DNA of 64,000 nucleotides from Lampris incognitus. Lineage: Eukaryota > Chordata > Actinopteri > Lampriformes > Lampridae. Shown piece by piece: positions 20,339 to 33,400 of this stretch. The DNA lies in contig NC_079221.1 of assembly GCF_029633865.1 (NCBI RefSeq), positions 221,001 to 285,000 of the forward strand. The letters are read 5' to 3'. Each line of letters opens with the position of its first letter. Position 1 is the stretch's first letter. The position numbers and the translations under genes are program-made. The notes under the pieces are model-generated. The model had not been told where the DNA came from and ran no database searches. It was given only the letters and a program-made list of their open reading frames with translations.

Positions 20339-20881
20339 ATGGCTAGTGTGGAGGATTTTTTGAGAGCTCCATTGGAGGAGTTTTTGGAGTGCTGGTCATG
20401 GGAGCAGTTGTTGAAAATCACCGAGCATTTTAAATTGGAAGTCGGTAATAAGAGAATGAAGGAGAATGTTAAAGCTGTTATTAAAGCGAACTTGACTGAA
20501 CTGGGAGTCATTACACCCAAGTTGTATGCTGTTGGTCCTGGGCTGGAAACTTTCACTGTGCCTGGCCCTGGTGAGGCTGGTTTAACTTTCGAGCATAGGA
20601 AAGAGCTGCTTCTGTTACAAACTGAGAGAGAGAGTGCTCAAACTGAGAGGGAAAAACTGGCTGTCGAGAAGTTGACGAGGGAGGCAGAAATTAAAAGAGT
20701 TGAGGTGGAGGAGCGGAGGTTAGGTTTGAGTGCATCTGTTACCGGTGTGGGCCATGCTTCTTTTCCTGTTCCTGGTAGATCTAATAGTACTTCTGGTTCT
20801 TTTGATGTTGCCAGTAATCTGTGGTTGGTCCCTCAGTTTTGCGAATGGGACCCAGATACTTTTTTCTCCCTTTTTGATCAT
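20339..20881 (+). pseudogene. Gmr1-like gag, N-terminal part
   Basis: Starts MASVEDFLRAPLEEFLECWS. About 180 residues include a charged coiled-coil-like helix (ERESAQTEREKLAVEKLTRE) and the gag core beginning with LVPQFCEWDPDTFFSLF. It is interrupted after the codons for FDH by the K02A2.6-like element and resumes at 33401 in the same protein pattern. Confidence 0.85.
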
Positions 20882-21104
20882 TGTGGTGTATTGGATCGAG
20901 CACTCGGTGCTCAATTGTGTTGGACTGTCACCACTACTGAGTTCTGTAATACACTGGTCGAGCCTAGTAGTGTGTGATGTCTCCGTCAGTAAAGATCAGA
21001 CTTGTGCCGCATCCTCGTCTCCGTGTACTTATATATATTAGTGATTAAGTTAGTAACCCACGAATAGTAACACTACAATAGTGTACATAAGAGAAGTCAC
21101 AACG
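20882..21104 (+). repeat. K02A2.6-like 5' LTR
   Basis: About 223 bp, differing from the 3' LTR at only about four positions by eye, so the insertion is fairly young. The primer-binding site starts at 21105. Confidence 0.85.
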
Positions 21105-21207
21105 TGGTGTCAGAAGACGGAGTTACGGTATAATTCGAGGGCGGTACTTCAACGAATTCGCTGGTAGCTGAGGCAGCTAGCTAACAAGTGCTAGCCTGAG
21201 CACAAAT

Positions 21208-21819
21208 ATGGAACAGTTCAAGCCGCCACCACCGCTGATACTTACCGGGAATGTCGCAGAAAACTGGAGAAGATGGGAACAGCGTTTCCAGCTGGACATG
21301 ACCGCTTCAGGTGCGTTGGATAAGGAAGAGACGGTTAAAATAGCCATTCTGCTTCACACCATCGGCGAGGAGGCGCTAGAAGTGCATAACACACTCACCA
21401 TCATCCAAGAAGGAGACGACGAATCGATGGAGGACGTTCTGAAAGCCTTCAAGGACTACTGCAGCCCTCGGAAGAACGTCGTGTTCGAACGCCATCAATT
21501 CTGGTCGCACACGATGTCAGCAGGAATATCGGTGGACAGATTCATCACAGAGCTGCGCCAGAAGAGCAAAGATTGTGAGTTTGGCAGACATGAAGATGAC
21601 ATGATAAGAGATAAATTAGTGTTCAGCATAAATGATGCCCGTTTGAAAGAAAGACTGTTACGTGATAATGAGCTTACTTTGCGCAGGGCCGTAGAGATGT
21701 GTAGATCAGCCGAGCTCGCTAAGTCACAAATACAAGCGATGCAGACGTCACATGTTGTCCAAGACGCCTCAGTGGATGCATTAAAGAAAGCAACAGGGCA
21801 AACACGCACGGGCAGCTAG
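21208..21819 (+). CDS. K02A2.6-like gag
   Basis: A 203-residue open frame with the gypsy capsid pattern: ENWRRWEQRFQLDMTASGA, then AILLHTIGEEALEVHNTL, then a helix-rich C-terminal half (VDRFITELRQKSKDCEFG, DDMIRDKLVFSI). It ends just before the nucleocapsid, whose two CCHC knuckles (CHKCGNKHEPRQCP and CHKCGKNNHFSKVR, the last Cys of the second lost) follow in other frames. Capsid assembly role by family. The frame is intact to its stop, but a frameshift separates it from the rest. Confidence 0.85.
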   Translation: MEQFKPPPPLILTGNVAENWRRWEQRFQLDMTASGALDKEETVKIAILLHTIGEEALEVHNTLTIIQEGDDESMEDVLKAFKDYCSPRKNVVFERHQFWSHTMSAGISVDRFITELRQKSKDCEFGRHEDDMIRDKLVFSINDARLKERLLRDNELTLRRAVEMCRSAELAKSQIQAMQTSHVVQDASVDALKKATGQTRTGS

Positions 21820-22830
21820 AACAAGAACAAAACGAGCAGCAAGAGGCATGTAATAACAACTCTCTGCCACAAGTGTGGAAATAAACATGAGCCCCGTCAA
21901 TGCCCAGCTTATGGTGCAGTGTGCCACAAATGTGGTAAGAACAATCATTTTTCCAAGGTGCGTAAATCAAGCACTGAAAAAAGCGGCAATTACAAGACAA
22001 AGACAGTGCATAATCTAGAAAGTGAAATTGATTCCTTATATATAGGCATGATTGGAAAATACAAAAACAAAGCAGCCCACCAAGCTAAAGGCACTGTATG
22101 GCGTGAAACAGCCACGGTCAGAGGTGTAGCAATTAACTTCAAGTTGGACACAGGCGCCGATGCAAAATGTGCTTCCTATGCGCGTATTCCGGCAGCTACC
22201 AGGTCCCGTTCAGTTACGGCCCACAAAGACTGTGCTGATTGCTTTTGGTGGTGCACAACTACCCTCAGATGGTGTTGCATCTCTAGATTGCCGCACGTCT
22301 AAGCATACGGCTATATTGGACTTCCATGTGTCTAGCCAAGCTGGCAAGCCAATCCTGGGTGGAGATGCGTGTGAAGAGCTGCAGCTGGTGAGAAGAGTCG
22401 AGGCGCTTGCAGTGGAGTCCCCACAACCAGCAAAACCTCCGGCCACCAAAGAGGAGCTGCTGCAGAGGTATGCGGAGGTCTTCACAGGATTAGGCGAATT
22501 TCCTGGAGTTAATCACATACACATTGACCCCAGCGTCACGCCTGTGATTCACGCGTGCAGGAACGTACCACTCTCCATCATGGACTCACTAAAAGAGACA
22601 CTCACAGACTTGCAGAACAGGAAAGTTATAACTCCAGTCAATGAACCTACAGAATGGGTGAACAGTCTTGTTGCCACAAAGAAAAAAAATGGTTGCGCTA
22701 AGGGTATGTTTGGATCCTTGCAACCTGAATGAGGCAGTCAAGTGTCAACACTACTCCATTCCTACACCGGAAGACGTGCGCAGCAGGCTAACAGGAAAAT
22801 CCATCTTCTCCATCCTAGATGAAAAGGATG
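21820..22830 (+). pseudogene. K02A2.6-like nucleocapsid, protease and RT N-terminus (broken)
   Basis: After the zinc knuckles, NFKLDTGADAK (about 22137-22170) is the aspartic protease active site. A second frame (22160-22732) continues the protease (ILGGDACEELQLVRR) into the RT N-terminus (VIHACRNVPLSIMDSLKETL, VATKKKNG). A third gives LRVCLDPCNLNEAV and FSILDEKD, RT motif A. Three frames in one kilobase mean frameshifts. The element at 22831 splits motif A. Confidence 0.85.
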
Positions 22831-23004
22831 TGTTATGTCTGCACACATTGACAGTGCTGCATTTGATTTGGTGCTGTTCTGTTGTGCTGGGATCGATTGG
22901 TGATGCCTGCGGGCTCTGGGTTGTTTGATCGGGTCTGCCTTTGATGCTGTGTCAGTGTAAATAAAGAATGCCACGGAGAGGTGGAGAGGTTGTGTCGAGC
23001 GACA
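22831..23004 (+). repeat. 5' LTR remnant of the nested gypsy element
   Basis: It matches the 3' LTR up to TGTGTCGAGCGACA with about six mismatches in ~170 bases. The last ~30 LTR bases and the primer-binding site are absent. Confidence 0.8.
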
Positions 23005-23871
23005 CAACCTATCTCTCTCCCACCACCTGCCCCCTTCCTGGCATTACCTGGCGAGCCTCCGGTACCATGGACTCGCTGGCTACATAGTTTTGAAAATTAC
23101 ATCATCGCCTCAGGGCTCGACGACGTGAGCCAGGCTAGGAAGACGGCTCTGTTGCTACACTGCTTGGGAGCAGAGGGTCATCGTGTGCTCGGGTCTCTGG
23201 GGAACGTCACAAGCTTTGACGAAGCTGTGGGACTTATGAGCACCCATTTCGCTGCTCCACAGCGTGCCCTCCTTCGGCGATTTATATTCCGTCAGCGACG
23301 CCAACTGCCTGGTGAGTCTGTGCGGCAGTACGTAGCTAATTTGCGAGGGGTAGCTAGCTCATGCAAGTTTGGCACGCTTCAGGACGAGATGGTTCGCGAC
23401 CAGCTAATCGAACACACCAACAACGCAAAGGTGCGTGAGACTCTCCTGCTGGAAAAAGACGATCTGCTGCTGTCCAGAGCAATTACCATCGCACTACAGG
23501 TTGAGGGAGCAGCTGAGTGTGCCGCTATGCTAAATACACAGCAAGTGGCCACCGCCAGTCAAGCTGCCAACGATTCCTCCCTCTACTCACGGCTGCCCCT
23601 CGGGACTCAACCCAGCCAGAGCAAGGCGGGCGCCGACTCCACTGGTGACGTCTTGCAACTGCAACGACGGCGTTCTCGGCCCCGCCCTCAACAGTCCTGT
23701 GGTAACTGTGGGTCTCGGTCTCATGTTTCAAGGGCTCAGAACTGCCCTGCCCGTGGCCAGACATGCCGTACTGCGGTAAGCACAATCACTTTGCCAACGT
23801 CTGTCGATCTTCCCCAGCTGGGTCAGAGGGCCACACCCCCAAGTCTTCAACCGCCGTCATTCACAAGGTGA
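23005..23871 (+). CDS. Gag of the nested gypsy element (N-terminus lost)
   Basis: The frame shows PWTRWLHSFENYIIASGLDD and TALLLHCLGAEGHRVLGSL, the gypsy capsid start. LLRRFIFRQRRQLPGESVRQ and DEMVRDQLIEHTNNAKVRET follow. The first CCHC-like knuckle is CGNCGSRSHVSRAQNCP. No native start is visible because the 5' region was deleted, and the frame runs back into LTR sequence. It overlaps the pol frame from 23763. Confidence 0.85.
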   Translation, partial: QPISLPPPAPFLALPGEPPVPWTRWLHSFENYIIASGLDDVSQARKTALLLHCLGAEGHRVLGSLGNVTSFDEAVGLMSTHFAAPQRALLRRFIFRQRRQLPGESVRQYVANLRGVASSCKFGTLQDEMVRDQLIEHTNNAKVRETLLLEKDDLLLSRAITIALQVEGAAECAAMLNTQQVATASQAANDSSLYSRLPLGTQPSQSKAGADSTGDVLQLQRRRSRPRPQQSCGNCGSRSHVSRAQNCPARGQTCRTAVSTITLPTSVDLPQLGQRATPPSLQPPSFTR

Positions 23872-25775
23872 GCTCTGGGCCAGTGTCATTCAAATCATGC
23901 ACAGTCAACATTAATGATGTGTGCATCCCCCTGCTGTTGGACACCGGTGCAAGTGTGTCTCTCCTGAATGTTGATACCTACAGTCAATTTTTCGGTTCAC
24001 TGCCACTGTCCACACCCTCAGCTGTCCTCTGTGGGTATGGTGATTCCAAAATCGATCTGGTTGGCTCTCTCCAAGTGACTGTCCGCTATGGAACCAAGCT
24101 GGTGCCCAATGCAGTTTTTCATGTGGCACACCGTGGGGCCAACCTGATGGGCCTGGACCTGTTCTCCGCTCTGGGGTTCTCCCTCTTAGACACAAGGGGG
24201 GCAGCAATCCTGACTGTTGCCACACCTTGGCAGCAGAAGTGGCCATCGCTGTTTATGGGGCTGGGCTGCCTCTCCGCCTTCGCCCATCAACCTCTCCTCA
24301 ACCCTGCTGTGAAATCTGACATCCAACCACTGCGCCGCATCCCGTTGGCTCTCCGTGATGGGGTCTCCGCCGAGCTGCAACAACTGCTGGAAGCTGGCAT
24401 CATTGAACCGGTGGACGCGTCACCTTGGGTCTCAAACCTCGTGGTGGCTAAGAAGAAGTCGGGGGGCCTGCGTGTCTGCGTCGATCTACGTGCAGTAAAT
24501 AAGGCAGTGGTCCCGGATAAGTATCCACTGCCCACCTCAGAAGAACTCACTGCTCAGTTCTATGGCTCTGAGGTGTTCTCCAAGCTCGACCTCAGACAGG
24601 GGTACTTACAGGTGCCCCTCCACCCCAGCAGCCGAAACCTCACAGCCTTTGTGACACATGCAGGAGTGTTTCACTACACCAGGATGCCTTTCGGTCTCAG
24701 CTCCGCCCCTAGCTGCTTCCAGAAAATCATGGTCTCCGTGCTGGCTGGCATACTGGGCGTGGCCATTTATCTGGACAATATAGTGGTACACGGGCCCACC
24801 AGTGAAATCCACGACAAGCGCCTTAACATGGTCTTCGCAGCCCTGTCCAAGCACAAGCTAACTCTCAATGCTGAGAAATGTGTCCTCTCTGTGCCAGCCA
24901 TCGACTTCGTGGGGTTCCGGCTGTCAGCGAGCGGTGTAACTCCACTACAATCCAACGTGGACGCCATTCAGGCCATCCCTGAGCCCAGCTCGGCCGCCCA
25001 GGTCGCCTCCTTCCTGGGTATGACAAGTTACTACCTGAGGTTTCTTCCCCAGTACTCTGCGACCACAGCCCCCCTGCGCCAGCTGCTGCGTAAGGACGAG
25101 CCATGGGTGTGGCCAAAGGCATGCAGTGACGCTGTGCGTGATCTCAAGACTCAACTGACTTCACCACCAGTGTTGGCTCACTTCGACATCTCCAGCTCCA
25201 CCTTTGTGACCTGTGACGCATCAGCCACAGCGATAGGGGCTGTGCTGTCTCAAACCCAGAACGGTGTGGAGAAGCCCATCGCCTTCGCCTCCTGTGCCCT
25301 CAACCTGACCGAGCAGCAGTACTCCGTGGGCACTGTGACCTCACAGATCATCATCGACTTCCTGGACTCTCTTTTCTCTCGCTGGGGCCTCCCAAAGACC
25401 ATCACCACTGACAACGGCCCTCAGCTGGTCTCTGCTGAGTTCACTGCTTATCTCGAAAGCAAGGGCATCCGTCATATACGCACTGCGTACTACCACCCCC
25501 AGGCCAATGGGGGCGTTGAACGTTTTCACCAGTCACTGAAGAACGGCCTCAGAGCACACATGGCCCAAGGGTGCTCTTTCACGCAGGCCATCCGTCACAC
25601 TCTGCTGCACTATCGGGCCACACAGCACTCGACCACAGGCGTCTCCCCAGCCTCTCTCATGCTAGGCCGGGAACTGTGCATGCCCCTTGACAGGCTCCTC
25701 CACACCCCAGGCACCTCCCTCTGGGGTCAGAGCCTCAGTCCCTCGTCAGCAGACGCGGATGAAGCAACGGTTTGA
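23763..25775 (+). CDS. Pol of the nested gypsy element (protease, RT, partial RNase H, partial integrase)
   Basis: A 670-residue frame. It has a knuckle YCGKHNHFANVC, then a protease active site LLLDTGASVSLLN (about residue 58). The RT runs residues 190-430, with LRVCVDLRAVNKAV, FSKLDLRQGYLQVP (motif A) and MPFGLSSAPSCFQ. In motif C the usual YLDD reads YLDN (AIYLDNIVVHG), losing a catalytic Asp. RNase H starts with VTCDASATAIGAVLSQ. After EQQYSVGTV it jumps in frame to the integrase at TSQIIIDFLDSLF, skipping the end of RNase H, the HHCC finger and the first catalytic Asp. TDNGPQ and NGGVERFHQ (Asp and Glu) remain. It cannot be functional. Confidence 0.88.
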   Translation: MPYCGKHNHFANVCRSSPAGSEGHTPKSSTAVIHKVSSGPVSFKSCTVNINDVCIPLLLDTGASVSLLNVDTYSQFFGSLPLSTPSAVLCGYGDSKIDLVGSLQVTVRYGTKLVPNAVFHVAHRGANLMGLDLFSALGFSLLDTRGAAILTVATPWQQKWPSLFMGLGCLSAFAHQPLLNPAVKSDIQPLRRIPLALRDGVSAELQQLLEAGIIEPVDASPWVSNLVVAKKKSGGLRVCVDLRAVNKAVVPDKYPLPTSEELTAQFYGSEVFSKLDLRQGYLQVPLHPSSRNLTAFVTHAGVFHYTRMPFGLSSAPSCFQKIMVSVLAGILGVAIYLDNIVVHGPTSEIHDKRLNMVFAALSKHKLTLNAEKCVLSVPAIDFVGFRLSASGVTPLQSNVDAIQAIPEPSSAAQVASFLGMTSYYLRFLPQYSATTAPLRQLLRKDEPWVWPKACSDAVRDLKTQLTSPPVLAHFDISSSTFVTCDASATAIGAVLSQTQNGVEKPIAFASCALNLTEQQYSVGTVTSQIIIDFLDSLFSRWGLPKTITTDNGPQLVSAEFTAYLESKGIRHIRTAYYHPQANGGVERFHQSLKNGLRAHMAQGCSFTQAIRHTLLHYRATQHSTTGVSPASLMLGRELCMPLDRLLHTPGTSLWGQSLSPSSADADEATV

Positions 25776-26196
25776 CCAGTCAAAACGAACCAGGGTGCCA
25801 GACATCAATGTGTCAGACTGGGTCAGGGTCCGCAGGCCCCACAGGGACAATAAAATGGCTTCATACTGGTCCTCTCCTCTCCAAGTCACCTGTCAGCTGG
25901 GCCCAGCCACTTACCTCCTCAGCGATGGCACTCGGTGGCACTCCAGTCATCTACGGAAGGTGTCAGCTCCGCCACACACAGCTGGTGACACAACCTTAAC
26001 CATTCCCTCAGCATGGCGAGACGCCCCGGGGCTTCATGCAGCTCCTACACGGGCCCCAGACATTCCTGGGCCTCAGCTTCCCCTGCCTTCTCCCTCCCCA
26101 CCTCGGCCTGCCCAGCCTCAGGCCGCCCCGCGACCTGTTCGCACACGTTTACGCCCTGGCCACCTAGAGGACTTTGTGTCAACCTTTCATGTTTGA
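25745..26196 (+). pseudogene. Integrase C-terminal tail of the nested gypsy element
   Basis: Another frame continues the protein after a frameshift: MKQRFDQSKR, VSDWVRVRRPHRDNK and a barrel-like segment YWSSPLQVTCQLGPATYLL, then a Pro-rich tail ending DFVSTFHV. It lies directly upstream of the polypurine tract. Confidence 0.8.
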
Positions 26197-26220
26197 AATC
26201 CTGCCGGGGGGGGGGGGGAA

Positions 26221-26420
26221 TGTTATGTCTGCACACATCGACAGTGCTGCATTTGATTTGGTGCTCTTCTGTTGTGCTGGGATCGATTGGTGATGCCTGA
26301 GGGCTCTTGGTTGTTTGATCGGGTCTGCCTTTGATGCTGTGTCAGTCTAAATAAAGAATGCCACGGAGAGGTTGTGTCGAGCGACAGCGCTGTGTCCTGA
26401 CGTGATTTCTAAATACAATA
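26221..26420 (+). repeat. 3' LTR of the nested gypsy element
   Basis: 200 bp starting TGTTATG and ending AAATACAATA (not the usual CA). It contains AATAAAG. Followed by GGATG, the target duplication. Confidence 0.85.
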
Positions 26421-26425
26421 GGATG

Positions 26426-28773
26426 GATACTGGCAGATCAAGCTAGATGAGCCGTCGTCTAGGCTATGCACCTTCAACATGCCGTGGGGTCGGTTCCGCT
26501 TCCTCAGACTCCCATTCGGGATCAAATCGGCCAGCGAAGTGTTTCAACAAAAGAACTGTGAGACCTTCGACGATATCCCAGATGTGTACATTATAGCAGA
26601 CGACATGATCATCGCAGCGTCATCAGAGCGGGAACACGATGAAATCCTGCAGAAAGTAATGGAGAGAGCCAAGACCGCACATGTGAAATTTAACAGGGAC
26701 AAGATCCAGTTTAAAGTTGATACTGTAAAGTACATGGGACACGTCATCACGGCAGCAGGACAGAAAGCTGACGACACAAAGATCAAAGCAATTGTCGACA
26801 TGCCAACCCCGGAAGACAAACAAAGTCTCCAACGTCTGCTGGGAATGACAAAATTCCTAGCGCAATACATACCAAACGAAGCCTCACTCACGGCACCCCT
26901 CAGACAGCTGCTCAAGAAGGATGTAGCGTGGCAATGGTGCCCGCACCACAGCTCAGCGCTAAAGGCACTAAAGACCACCCTCACACAAGCCCCTGTGCTG
27001 AGATACTACGATCACAAGCAGCCTCTCACTCTACAAGCAGACTCCTCAAAGGATGGACTGGGAGCCTGTCTGATGCAGGACGACCGCCCAGTGTGCTATG
27101 CCTCACGAGCGCTCACCGACACAGAAAAGAGGTACGCACAGATAGAGACAGAGTTGCTCGCTATAGTGTTTGCTGCTAAGAGATTCCACCAGTATGTCTA
27201 CGGCAGACCAGTAACTGTCCAGTCCGATCATAAGCCTCTGCAGGTCATCATGCGCAAGCCGCTGAGCAAAGCACCTGCGCGGCTGCAAGGTATGCTTTTA
27301 CAACTGCAGAGGTATGATCTGAGTGTAACATACACACCAGGCAAGCACATGTACATTGCCGACACACTCTCACGCGCTACAGCTAGCAGAGAAGGTGACC
27401 ATATTGATGAAAACCCTTGTGATGAGAGAGTTGTGTATGCCTTGGATGCCACAGATGCCTTGAGCGAGGAAACACTCAGCCAATTAAAGAAAGCAACGGC
27501 AGCAGATAGCGTGCTGCAAGCTGTGTGTGAGAAACACAAGAAAGGCTGGCCCATGAAAAATAAAAGTTTGGACAGAAAACTACACGCCTATTGGGCAGTA
27601 AAGGACATTATAAGCATGGAAGATGACATTGTCTTGGTCGGAGACAAAATCATCATACCCCAGAGCTTCAGGAGCACGATTTTGGAGAAGCTGCATCTTG
27701 CACACCAAGGAGTGCAGCGCACAAAAGCCAGAGCAAGAAAGTCTCTCTACTGGCCTGGCATGGCACGAGATATAGAGGCAATGGTGGAAAAGTGTGTGCA
27801 ATGCCAGCAGCTACAGCCCAAACAGCAGGCTGAGCCACTTATGCCGCATCAGGTCCCAGAACTGCCATGGATGAAAGTCGGAGCTGACATCTTCGAGCTA
27901 CACGGTCAGTCATACCTGTTGTTAGTTGATTACCTAACCAAATATCCTTTAGTGCTCAACATATCTGACAAAACAGCATACACAGTAATCCAGAAGATGA
28001 AGTCTGTGTTTGCCAGACACGGGATTCCTAGGGAGATAGTGAGTGACCATGTCCCATTTGCCAGCTATGAGATGAAGCCATTTGCAGCTTCATGGGAGTT
28101 CAAGCTCACACACTCCAGCCCAGGTTTTCCCTCTTCAAATGGCATGGCTGAGAGAGCCATAAAGACAGTGAAACATGCGCTGAAGAAGGCAATGCAGACC
28201 GGCACTGACCCACATCTGGTGCTGCTATCACTGAGGAACACACCGGTGACAGGACTGGACGTATCACCTGCACAAATGTTGATGGGGAGAGTTCTACGAA
28301 GCACACTTCCGTGCTCCTGTGCTGTGCTGACACAATCAGTCCCACAGCACATTCACAGCAAGATCCGGAACCTGCAGTTCCGCCAAAAACAACGTTACGA
28401 CCAGCGTGCAAAGCCCCTGCCAGTGTTGACCCCAGGAGACACCGTACACATGCAAACGCAGCGCGGCTGGGAGCCTGCCGTTGTCATCCGACAGCGAGAT
28501 GAACCACGGTCCTACACTGTGCAGACACCGGCTGGGAGGATGCAAAGAAGGAACAGGCGACATCTGAGGAAGATACATCCGAGCCTATTCAGAGACACGG
28601 ACAGTGATGGACATTTTGACTCAGAGGTACAACCCTCACAAGCGCCTGTGCCAGTCGACTCACCACATGACCTGCCACTACACGACCCTCCTCCGGTGAC
28701 TACAGGCAGTACACCCACATGCTACACAAAGTGCGGGAGAGCAGTTAGGCGCCCTGCCAGATACAATGACTAA
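26426..28773 (+). CDS. K02A2.6-like pol, second part (RT, RNase H, integrase)
   Basis: The frame continues the interrupted RT: MPWGRFRFLRLPFGIKSA, then VYIIADDMIIAA (motif C with both Asp). RNase H has LTLQADSSKDGLGACLMQ, with its later Glu and Asp in RYAQIETELLAI and VQSDHKPL. The integrase has an HHCC finger (HLAHQGVQ...CVQCQQ) and the catalytic residues Asp in GADIFELHG, Asp in EIVSDHVPF (the usual Asn-Gly is lost) and Glu in GMAERAIKT. The tail ends KCGRAVRRPARYND. It is uninterrupted over 764 residues, so decay is mild; the insertion and upstream frameshifts silence it. Confidence 0.9.
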
Positions 28774-29112
28774 CCTCAGGGTTCTTTTGTGTGATCATTC
28801 AAGTGTTTATTAAGAGAAAAAAAAGAAAAAAAGGTGAAACAAAGAGTACAAGGTGTGTTTAACCTGAAATGTTGCAAGATTGCTGAATGTTCAAAATGTT
28901 TACATGCTAATCACCAGAATGTGAAAAGGAAATGGTTCATGTTGTTTAAAGAGAGTCATCTGTCATTTAAAAAAAACATGCTGCATTAATCATTGAAGTA
29001 TGCAAGTAGAAAAGACTTGTTCAGTGTTAATGCCATAGTGTTAATGGTTCGGTAAAGGGTCTACTGTTGAAGCAACTGATGAGTAGGCCACATCTCAGTT
29101 GGAAAAGAGGGA
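28774..29112 (+). other. K02A2.6-like 3' untranslated region and polypurine tract
   Basis: AT-rich with A-runs, ending in GGAAAAGAGGGA immediately before the 3' LTR, the expected primer site for plus-strand synthesis. Confidence 0.7.
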
Positions 29113-29319
29113 TGTGGTGTATTGGATCGAGCACTCGGTGCTCGATTGTGTTGGACTGTCACCACTATTGAGTTCTGTAATACACTGGTCGAGCCTAGTA
29201 GTGTGTGATGTCTCCGTCAGTAAAGCTCAGCCTTGTGCCGCATCCTCGTCTCCGTGTACTTATATATATATTAGTGATTAAGTTAGTAACCCACGAATAG
29301 TAACACTACAATAGTGTAC
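29113..29319 (+). repeat. K02A2.6-like 3' LTR, first part
   Basis: Matches the 5' LTR from TGTGGTGTATTGG to ATAGTGTAC, where the gag-BRWD element was inserted. The remaining bases of the LTR are at 33383-33400. Confidence 0.85.
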
Positions 29320-29923
29320 TGTCGCGGTTTTTCTATAGCCCGGGTAACTATGGATGGAGGCGGGGACTTTTAGGTGCGACAAACCGGGCTTCACCACCGT
29401 TAGCTAGATAGCTGCGCCAATGCTAGGGCTAGCCTGCTAATTAGCTAGTTAGCCGTGTGCTAATGGGTTAGCAAGCTCACCTTGGGACCAGGGCTGGTGA
29501 TGGAACAGGGCGGCTGAGCTCTAGGCGGGGCGGGAGATGGATGGCTGCTCTCCGGGGTGCGTGTCTCTCTCTCTCTCTGTACTCTGGCTCCGGTGTGACC
29601 GGGTGAATGTCTCTCTCAGTCTCTCTTGGGAAGCTCTCAGGGGTAGTCAGCTAGCTACAGGTACCGAGGCAGTCTGCTGCTAACACTACCACTGCTAGCC
29701 ACCGTATCTACTGTCTAGCCCAGGATACGCTAGGTTTCCCTGCTCTATCCCACGCTAAGGTGACAGTCTACGATATGGTTACTAAACAGTTCTGGCCTTT
29801 GTCTCTCCCGCGGTGTCTAATATAGTTGAGTCTGTGACAGCGCGAGCTAACCTGTGATTGGTCCTCTAGCTGCACGAGCCCAGTGCAACATTCCAAGTAC
29901 ATCCCCAGGCATTTCCCACTACA
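29320..29923 (-). repeat. 3' LTR of the gag-BRWD element
   Basis: 604 bp. In plus orientation it reads TGTCGCGG...CCCACTACA. Rich in GCTAGC/TTAGC strings, with a CT microsatellite near 29563-29580. Confidence 0.93.
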
Positions 29924-29942
29924 CTGCCCCCCTCCAGCACTG
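29924..29942 (-). other. Polypurine tract
   Basis: On the minus strand CAGTGCTGGAGGGGGGCAG ends exactly at the 3' LTR, as required for plus-strand priming. Confidence 0.8.
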
Positions 29943-30142
29943 TTGAGTCCCTTCAACATAAATGAACAACAGACTACAAAGATCAGTCTGATTAATCTAA
30001 CACGATAAACGGGACAGAACACCCGCGAAATGAACTAGGCCCGGAACAAAGGGCGTCAAACAAATGTGGGTGGTCGCTATCCATACTGGACTCTTGTGAC
30101 TAGCCTAGTAACCCCCAAGTCAACTAGTCACGTCCGTCAAAG

Positions 30143-32608
<2,466 letters not shown>

Positions 32609-32753
32609 TTACGTGACTACTGAAGAAATTACAGTGCTTCACAAAATGGCTTCTTGCTAGCTGGGTTAGCTCACAGTGTGCAGGCTGAATTATGCCGCCA
32701 TGTGACCGGGGCAGGATCCTCCGGTGTTGAGATTATGGCGAATCCCAACCTTT

Positions 32754-32774
32754 TATCCCACTTCTGACACCACT
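32754..32774 (-). other. Primer-binding site of the gag-BRWD element
   Basis: On the minus strand the 5' LTR end GCGACA is followed by AGTGGTGTCAGAAGTGGGAT. The TGGTGTCAGAAG core is shared with the K02A2.6-like element at 21105. Confidence 0.85.
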
Positions 32775-33378
32775 TGTCGCGGTTTTTCTATAGCCCGGAT
32801 AACTATGGATGGAGGCGGGGACTTTTAGGTGCGACAAACCGGGCTTCACCACCGTTAGCTAGATAGCTGCGCCAATGCTAGGGCTAGCCTGCTAATTAGC
32901 TAGTTAGCCGTGTGCTAATGGGTTAGCAAGCTCACCTTGGGACCAGGGCTGGTGATGGAACAGGGCGGCTGAGCTCTAGGCGGGGCGGGAGATGGATGGC
33001 TGCTCTCCGGGGTGCGTGTCTCTCTCTCTCTCTCTGTACTCTGGCTCCGGTGTGACCGGGTGAATGTCTCTCTGTCTCTCTGGGGAAGCTCTCAGGGGTA
33101 GTCAGCTAGCTACAGGTACCGAGGCAGTCTGCTGCTAACACTACCACTGCTAGCCACCGTATCTACTGTCTAGTCCAGGATACGCTAGGTTTCCCTGCTC
33201 TATCCCACGCTAAGGTGACAGTCTACGATATGGTTACTAAACAGTTCTGGCCTTTGTCTCTCCCGCGGTGTCTAATATAGTTGCGTCTGTGACAGCGCGA
33301 GCTAACCTGTGATTGGTCCTCTAGCTGCACGAGCCCAGTGCAACATTCCAAGTACATCCCCAGGCATTTCCCACTACA
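32775..33378 (-). repeat. 5' LTR of the gag-BRWD element
   Basis: 604 bp, about 99 percent identical to the copy at 29320. It must contain the promoter for the fusion ORF; no unambiguous TATA box was chosen. Confidence 0.93.
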
Positions 33379-33382
33379 GTAC

Positions 33383-33400
33383 ATAAGAGAAGTCACAACA
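33383..33400 (+). repeat. K02A2.6-like 3' LTR, last bases
   Basis: ATAAGAGAAGTCACAACA completes the LTR interrupted at 29319. Confidence 0.8.

Larger units (their letters stand above)
22831..26420 (+). mobile_element. Gypsy-type LTR retrotransposon with internal deletions, inside the K02A2.6-like pol
   Basis: The LTRs start TGTTATGTCTGCAC (22831 and 26221). The target duplication GGATG is at 22826-22830 and 26421-26425, and the interrupted RT frame (DEKD then GYWQIKLDE) reads through when the insert is removed. A G-run ending GGGGAA (26206-26220) is the polypurine tract. The end of the 5' LTR, the primer-binding site and the gag start are missing, and pol has lost an internal segment. Confidence 0.88.
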
